Source: Cannabis sativa (Eukaryota; Streptophyta; Magnoliopsida; Rosales; Cannabaceae). From it: a stretch of 64,000 bases of DNA. The position numbers were made by a program, and so were the translations under genes. Position 1 is the first letter of the stretch, and every line of letters begins with the position of its first letter. This document shows, in pieces, positions 58,331 to 64,000 of the stretch. The notes below the pieces were generated by a model that was not told where the DNA came from, searched no databases, and saw only the letters and a program-made list of their open reading frames with translations. The stretch covers positions 39,817,280 to 39,881,279 of the forward strand of contig NC_083605.1 in NCBI RefSeq assembly GCF_029168945.1. Reading direction: 5' to 3'.

Positions 58331-58680
58331 TGATAATTGTAGCTTGAAGAGAGAAACAAACTATATGTGTACTATTTAGTCTGTTTTATTGTTTGTGGTA
58401 TCTTTGTTGGAATCGCTAAGCATGAGGATGCAACCACTTATGTACCTTTTTTCTTTAACTGTTGTTTGGTTCTTAAATGCAGGCTAGAGCTAGTTTAGAT
58501 TATGAATATTCTTATGGGAAGGTGCAAGCAAATGACACCATTTTGAAGCTTCAAAGAACATCACCTTATTACAAGAGGAATTGAGCCCATGTCTGCAGTT
58601 TCTACATTCGTGGTGAATGCACTAGGGGTGTTGAGTGTCCTCACAGGCACGAGATGCCGATAACTGGGGATGCTTGTGGT

Positions 58681-59517
58681 TTTCCTTTATAGCCAAAAGA
58701 GAGATAGAGTTGGAAAAGAAAATAATTTTTATGAGGATGCACGCAATGACTTAGTAGTCCCAAAATTTTCTATTTACGTGTACTATTTCTTTATTGTGTA
58801 TTTGTACTTTGATAAATACTTGCCCTTTCAAGTTGAGGGCTAAGCATGTTAACTAATGGTGATTGAGGTAGACTAAAGAAGCTGTTAAAAATGGCATTGA
58901 AGTCTCAAATTTGTTTTATTTAGAATTGTGTTAATGAGACTATAATATGATTTGGTATCTTTATGTATTGTTTTTTTGTTTACTATTTTTCTTTTCCAAA
59001 TTTTCACAACTTTACCCTTGTTTACTTTAGGGAAAAAAACAAAAAAATTCTAAAAAGGGTAAAATATTACAATATTACTATGGGTCGGCCCAATCAACAT
59101 TTATACAGCCCACATTAAAAATATTACAAAAATACCACCTGGCCTATACCTTCAGCCGCACGTCACGAACGGAGACAATGAAGAAACCTCCATCGATCCA
59201 GTCTGCTACGCAACCAGAATGAAACCAGATCGAGCGTAGAACAACCATAAATTCCGGCAAAATTTGATTAGAAAAGAAGAACTCCAAGGATCTAAATAGA
59301 AAATTACAAAAATAAACCAGAAAAATCGTGAAGAAACTGAAATTAAACATTTGATTTCGGGTTTTATCGTTCAAAATCACTCAATCGAGCCTCGAAAATC
59401 CAGATTGAAGCAATGTTAATCTGAATTAAATAAATCTGGAGCTCCCCCTCGAATCCAAAAAAAAGTATGATATGAAAAAAATTTCAACAATGAATATACG
59501 TCATATACAGTTGCATT
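58681..59517. other. AT-rich intergenic stretch, no gene seen
   Basis: It follows the pseudogene relic and precedes the LARD LTR. It contains A-rich runs near 59025-59055 and the phrase ATTACAATATTACTATGGG. The 78-residue minus frame (59144-59380) is hydrophobic and unrecognisable. I do not call it a gene. Confidence 0.55.
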
Positions 59518-61447
59518 TGTTGGAATTATATTTTACCAAGAACTTAGATCTACTCACAAGTATGTTGATTTAACAACCTAAAATCGAACTTCTAAAACGA
59601 TGAACTAAACACATAAAAGTTAAGAATAACTTATAGTGATGGCAGCGGAATTAAGTGTCTCCTTCCACTCAGATCTCTAACCCTTGATTCCTGTTTATAG
59701 CAGAGTATAATCAAGATCTGAGCCCGAAACTTCTTCAGTTGGATGTGATCCTTCAGTCTTCCAAACTATGATTGAGATACTGAATGATGTGTGTGGGCAC
59801 TTCTCTCTCACTAGGATTTTCGAAATTCTCTCTTGTTTTCTCTCTTGATTTTGTGTATAGTGATTGCACACAAAGACATGCATCAAGAGAAGAGAGGGGC
59901 GGCTATAAATAGGAGAAGGGAAGAGCACAACTTTCCTAATAAGCAGTTTCCTCTTTTACTGTGTAATTGATTAACTGTCTTATTTAGTGTGATCCACCAC
60001 TTTCCTATTTTGCTAGGCTTTGATTAGCAATTACATGACAATTTAAATTGAAAATAATAATTGGGAAACATGCAAAGGGTGGCCGGCCATGGTGTGTATG
60101 GGCCTCACATGGATTTTGCAGTTTTCTCAATTTTATTTCTATTTCTCCAAAAAATGTCATTTTTCCAATTCTAATCATTTAAATGCCAAAATTAATTATT
60201 TAATAACTAAAATAGATTATTAAATAATATTGCCATTTAAAATAATTATTAATTAGACATGCAAAGTCTCTTAATTAATAATTAAACCTAGAAACCCTTT
60301 TATTTACAATTTCATCCTTAAACTGTGAGAATTCACAAATTAGACATAGTCTAACTTTTAGAATTATAATTGATTAATCATAAATCAATTATAGAGTCTT
60401 ACAAACAGTATAGTCTCAACTAGAATGGGGACCATGGCTCTATATGCTGAGCTTCCAATAAGTTGAACCGATTTACCAAGTAAATCCCTAACTTATTAAT
60501 TCCTTGTTGAATCCACTCTTAGAACTTGGAATTGCACTCTCAGACTTATATAGAGCATATTATATGTTTCACGATATCAATATGCTATCTCATTTAACCA
60601 TTGTTATAATCTTAATGTGATTTAGAGATCATCTACATAGATGATTTACATCGAGATGGGACCAATTTACCGTTTACACCCCTCAATGTATTTTGCCCCT
60701 TTGAACACTTAGTTACCTGTAAATGATGTTTTAGTGATCTAATATATAGTCACTGAAACAAGAGCTCATCAATTTACTTCTATTTAACTAAGCTCGAAGG
60801 GAATCATCACTTTACTTCTATACACCAGTAGAAGATATAGATTTCCATATTTATGTTCAGCACTCCCACACAGTTATGCTATCATGTTCCCAAAATATAC
60901 GTATCACCCTGACCCAAAAGTAGGCTTAACTAATAAATCAAAGAACATGAACATCACTCCTGAGATTGAGCCTAAGCATATCAGGATTTAGATTCTCTTA
61001 ATCTAATATCAACTTCTGATATTGACTTGGAAAGATACAACGGTAAGTTTACAATATCTTTGACCAAGTTCAATATCGGTCCAGTCCAATGTATACTCCA
61101 TACATTCGAAACTAGTATACTTTGCCAATGTTCTGGAAAGAACATAACACTTACTCCAAGTGTAAGTATACTTCATCGCTGATTGTCACATCAGTGTAAA
61201 TCCAAAACACTGATGAACAGGGACCAAATCTTTTGAATCATATAATCACAATCACATTCCACTGTATTGACAATACTGTAATTGTGAATAACTCTATGTT
61301 CTGGATTTAACTGATTTTGTGCATATATCAAGTATATATATTAAACCATAAACATGTAACATACATGTAATCATAAATCACTTCAAAATTCTAAATTGAT
61401 AACTAATCAGATTGTAATGGGTTTTATTTAGGGCACAAAACCCAACA
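59518..61447 (-). repeat. 3' LTR of a second LARD
   Basis: The plus strand runs from TGTTGGAATTATATTTTACC to TTTAGGGCACAAAACCCAACA, 1,930 bp, more diverged from the other copies than they are from each other. Directly to the right, AACTCCCACTTGCACTAACA (the complement of the purine tract) marks it as the 3' LTR of a minus-strand element. A minus-strand frame at 59695-59928 is within the LTR and not a gene. Confidence 0.9.
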
Positions 61448-62005
61448 AACTCCCACTTGCACTAACATAAAACAAGTTGTGCATTACAATCAATCTTTTG
61501 TCTCGATCCTCTGATCAAGTGTAGTATATTTGAATCCACCCATATATCTGGAACCAGGTTCATAAAACTTATGAAACCTTCTTAACTATATGCTTTACTC
61601 ATCAAGGGATACTGAAATCCTTACTGCCCATTAAGTACATCTGAACAAACAAAAGACATATCTCTCAAATTTTTAAAATTTGGAATTGAGATAATGCAGT
61701 GTAGAATTTTTTTCAGTAAAATAACTTTCTGGTAATTTTGAATTTACAAAGTTATATCTTCTCTGATGAAGCTTGAATTATTATACATGGGTTTTTACAA
61801 TCTTCTACAATGATTCCTCCACCCCCAGAGTAACCACCATCTCAAAATTCTTTATGAGTCGGTGTGGATATTGGGATCACTAATGCATAGTTCCTTAATA
61901 TCTAACATATAGGTCGCTTACATAAATCTTTCTTGATTGTCCCCTAATGTTCCCCATTTGATTACTTCTCAGATGGCTCCCACTCAATAGCAGATATCTG
62001 GTTAG
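61448..62005 (-). mobile_element. Interior stub of the second LARD
   Basis: About 560 bp aligned with 11869-12500, including CTCCACCCCCAGAGTA and CTCCCACTCAATAGCAGATA. It has no protein frame. It ends at about 62005 where LINE sequence begins. The 5' LTR and the rest of the interior are absent. Confidence 0.75.
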
Positions 62006-62009
62006 AAAC

Positions 62010-63928
62010 TTTTAACCTTTTACTATTGTTTCTGGGGATATCTCGTTGGCCATAATTCGATCTATCTTTGAAAAGATTCTATCATCCCCATGTTGCTTGT
62101 TTGACCAAGTAAAGAAATTCCCACATGCTTTGACATCTTCCATTTGACAAGTATAAGTATTGACACATTGCAAGAACTCTGTGTCCGGATGAGCTTTAAC
62201 CCGATGCCCTATTCTCTCCTCTTTAGCAAGAATATCATTAAAATCCCCCATTAACAACCAATGCTCATTTCTTTTCAGCTCACATAAATCCTTCCATAGG
62301 TCTCTTCTTTCATATCTATTGTTTGATGCATAAACCACAGTCAAAAGACTATTAAATCTTTTAGTTGTTGTCAACCTTAAATGCCTTAGTTGACTAGTGC
62401 ATTTAAGGATGTCAACAGTTTATCTATTAGGATTCCAAGCGATAACAATCTTACCACCTGCATGCCAAGCTATATTGGATGAAAAACACCAATTTACAAA
62501 CACATTCAAGTATAAGGCTCCAAGCTTCGAAGCCTTAACTCTTGTTTCAAGGAGACCAACAAACTCAACTTTCTGAGAATTGATAAATTGCTTTATCATT
62601 TGTTGCTTATGTTGACTGTTGGCTCCCCGAACATTCCAGGCTAATAATTTATCCATTAGACAGAGAGGGCTCTCCCCCCCTCCTGACTTGTACAAAGTAT
62701 CAGCCTGTTCAAAATCATTAGCACCAGCAATCAATTCCTCTTCCTCAAGCACCTAGAACATGTTTTCCACTTCAGTATTAATAGTCAAACCAGCACCAGC
62801 AACTTTATTCCCTGTATTATCTCGATTACCACTGTTCTTCTTAGTTTGCACTTCAGTAAAACCTTCCTCATCTACCTGAGGTTGTTGTCTTTTGTCACTC
62901 TTAACAATCCACTTCTGCTTCCCATTGATGTTCTTTTTACACTCTGCCGCAGCATGCCCAACCCCTGAACAATGTGTGCAAGAGATAGGCTTTCATTCAT
63001 ATTTAATCCCCACCGAAGTGTTCATACCAAACTCATTCTCAAACTCCAGCAAATCTGACAGTTTTTGATCCATTTGAACCTCAACTAAAATTCTAGGGTA
63101 GCTCAATCTCTCTCTGTCTCTAGTTACACTATCCACCATAGTCGGGTTTCCAACTTGAGCTACAATCTTGAAGAGTGATTTCTGACCCCAATACTTCAAT
63201 TCTAGTCCCTCTAGTTGCACCCAAACTGGTACCTTTTGCACATCTTCTTTCTTATAGTTTTCATTTGGGTCCCAAGGTTTCATCACCACCGGCCTTCTAT
63301 TAAAAAAGATGTATCCACCATTTAATACCTAATCCCTGTCCTCAAGAGAGTGAAATCGAATAATAAAAATGCCATACGACAGCATTTTCACTCTGTCGAC
63401 TTTCCCCTGCCAGATCCTGTGCACAAATCCATCCAAAACATGGAGTGGGGGATTCACTCCTAACACATAGCACACTATGGATGATTTCCAAAAATGAATT
63501 TCATCTTCAATGTCATCCATTGTAATCCTAACTTTGTTCACATTCTGATTAACATGCTTAAAAGAATTCTCAAGATTTCGAACTACAGTATTAGACCTCA
63601 GAATAGGAGGGATCGATTTCTTACCAGCTGCAATATCACTGTTGCATTGGTTGTTTGCCTGAATGAAGTGTGCAAAGTCACTACGAACATCTTCCTGCCT
63701 CTTAATCGCGTCCAGAGACGATTTTGGTGAAAGTGGTTGGAATACATCGATTGGAGCAGAATCATCGTCTCTCGCATCCTCATCCGAAAGCTCCAGGGCT
63801 TCAATTTCAGCAATTCTTTCCATCAAGCCAACCTGTACCGCCTCAGTTACCTCCTTCCTTCCAGCTTTCTTTGAGAGTTTCGTTGCAGATTTAGGTTTTC
63901 CAAGATTCTTGGATCTTGTTTTAGCCAT
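62010..63928 (-). pseudogene. LINE (L1-type) relic: ORF1 DUF4283, zinc knuckle, endonuclease
   Basis: One minus-strand frame starting at 63928 (MAKTRSKNLGKPKSATKLSK) can be followed to 62012 with only nonsense codons in the way: TAG near 63328, TGA near 62992, TAG near 62755 and TAA near 62420. Order: basic N-terminus; DUF4283 RNA-binding domain (CYVLGVNPPLHVLDGFVHRI, VPVWVQLEGLELKYWGQKSL); a zinc knuckle C-T-H-C-S-G-V-G-H-A-A-A-E-C (about 62935-62980); then the apurinic-type endonuclease with LLAWNVRGANS, VGLLETRVK, LLMGDFNDI and FTWSNKQ. The reverse transcriptase and 3' tail are missing, cut at the junction with the LARD stub. ORF1 and endonuclease share one frame. Confidence 0.9.
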
Positions 63929-64000
63929 GGCATCAGCTGAAACAGCTGCAAGAGCAGGAACCGGAAAAACCTACTCAAAACAAAATTAAAGACCTAAAAA
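63929..64000 (-). other. LINE 5' leader fragment
   Basis: The 72 bases before the LINE start codon are A- and C-rich on the plus strand and probably belong to the LINE 5'-UTR. The window ends here. Confidence 0.4.

Larger units (their letters stand above)
57331..58680 (+). pseudogene. CCCH zinc-finger splicing factor (RBM22/Ecm2-type) pseudogene, introns retained
   Basis: The plus strand shows three exon-like blocks of a plant zinc-finger CCCH protein of the RBM22/Ecm2 type, a spliceosome component. Block 1 (from 57331) reads MAHRFLRDVEADAWERSDFP then IICE. Block 2 (about 57600-57865, after a TTGAAATGCAG acceptor) reads TKANYDKECKICT and [20 protein letters not shown]. Block 3 (from about 58483, after AAATGCAG) reads ARASLDYEYSYGKVQ, then SPYYKRN, then the CCCH finger [19 protein letters not shown]. 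In-frame stops interrupt it: TGA and TAG early in block 2, more later, and one just before the finger where the family has R. The segment between IICE and TKANYD is not conserved, and the downstream RRM-encoding part is absent. Retained introns show a DNA-level duplication, not a retrocopy. It lies head to head with NOT1. Confidence 0.85.

Noticed and set aside
59144..59380. 78-residue hydrophobic minus-strand frame
   Set aside because: Low-complexity F/L-rich translation of AT-rich DNA without a recognisable family.

Overview
This is nuclear DNA from a flowering plant. The evidence is GT-AG introns in every resolved gene, a plant NOT1 gene with 51 coding exons, a remorin gene (a plant-only family), and heavy loading with plant LTR retrotransposons, a LINE, MITEs and a SINE-like insert. 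Codon and protein similarity suggest a eudicot, probably a rosid. I cannot fix the species from sequence alone.

Layout. 1-34,350 is nested repeat DNA with no host gene that I can support. It starts with a decayed gag-like retroelement reading frame (522-2789, minus). Next come two head-to-tail copies of a long non-autonomous LTR (2790-5577, plus), which abut a 3'-truncated Ty3/gypsy element with a chromovirus-type pol (5578-11705, minus). A large non-coding LTR element (LARD-like, minus) spans 11706-29727. It is split by a nearly complete second Ty3/gypsy element (14656-24090) flanked by the 5-bp target duplication CAGAT. A separate LTR-like segment (29728-30415) truncates the LARD. At 31982-34349 a Tourist-like MITE carries a nested solo LARD LTR with its own duplication (GAACT).

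34,350-59,000 is the gene island. It holds the one-coding-exon SEC61 beta gene (35640-35891, plus), a five-exon remorin gene (36772-38569, plus), and NOT1, the scaffold of the CCR4-NOT deadenylase complex (39128-56272, minus, 2,406 codons before the stop, reading frame intact across all 51 exons by my splice-phase bookkeeping). Upstream of NOT1 in the opposite orientation is an intron-retaining pseudogene of a CCCH zinc-finger splicing factor of the RBM22/Ecm2 type (57331-58680). The host genes have unrelated housekeeping roles (ER protein translocation, membrane-microdomain organisation, mRNA decay) and are not an operon-like unit.

59,518-64,000 is repeat DNA again: a second LARD 3' LTR with a stub of its interior (59518-about 62005), joined to a LINE ORF1-endonuclease relic (62010-63928) with four in-frame stops.

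The most interesting signals are structural. The LARD interior carries a diverged tandem array of long AT-rich hairpins, a second set of hairpin modules sharing a CCGGTAGG-type loop, and a 14-bp palindrome in a GC-rich leader. The gypsy LTRs carry short hairpins with compensatory changes and clustered 16-bp palindromes. The two LTRs of the younger gypsy element differ almost only at CAG/CTG sites, in both directions, which looks more like a methylation-linked sequencing artefact than mutation.
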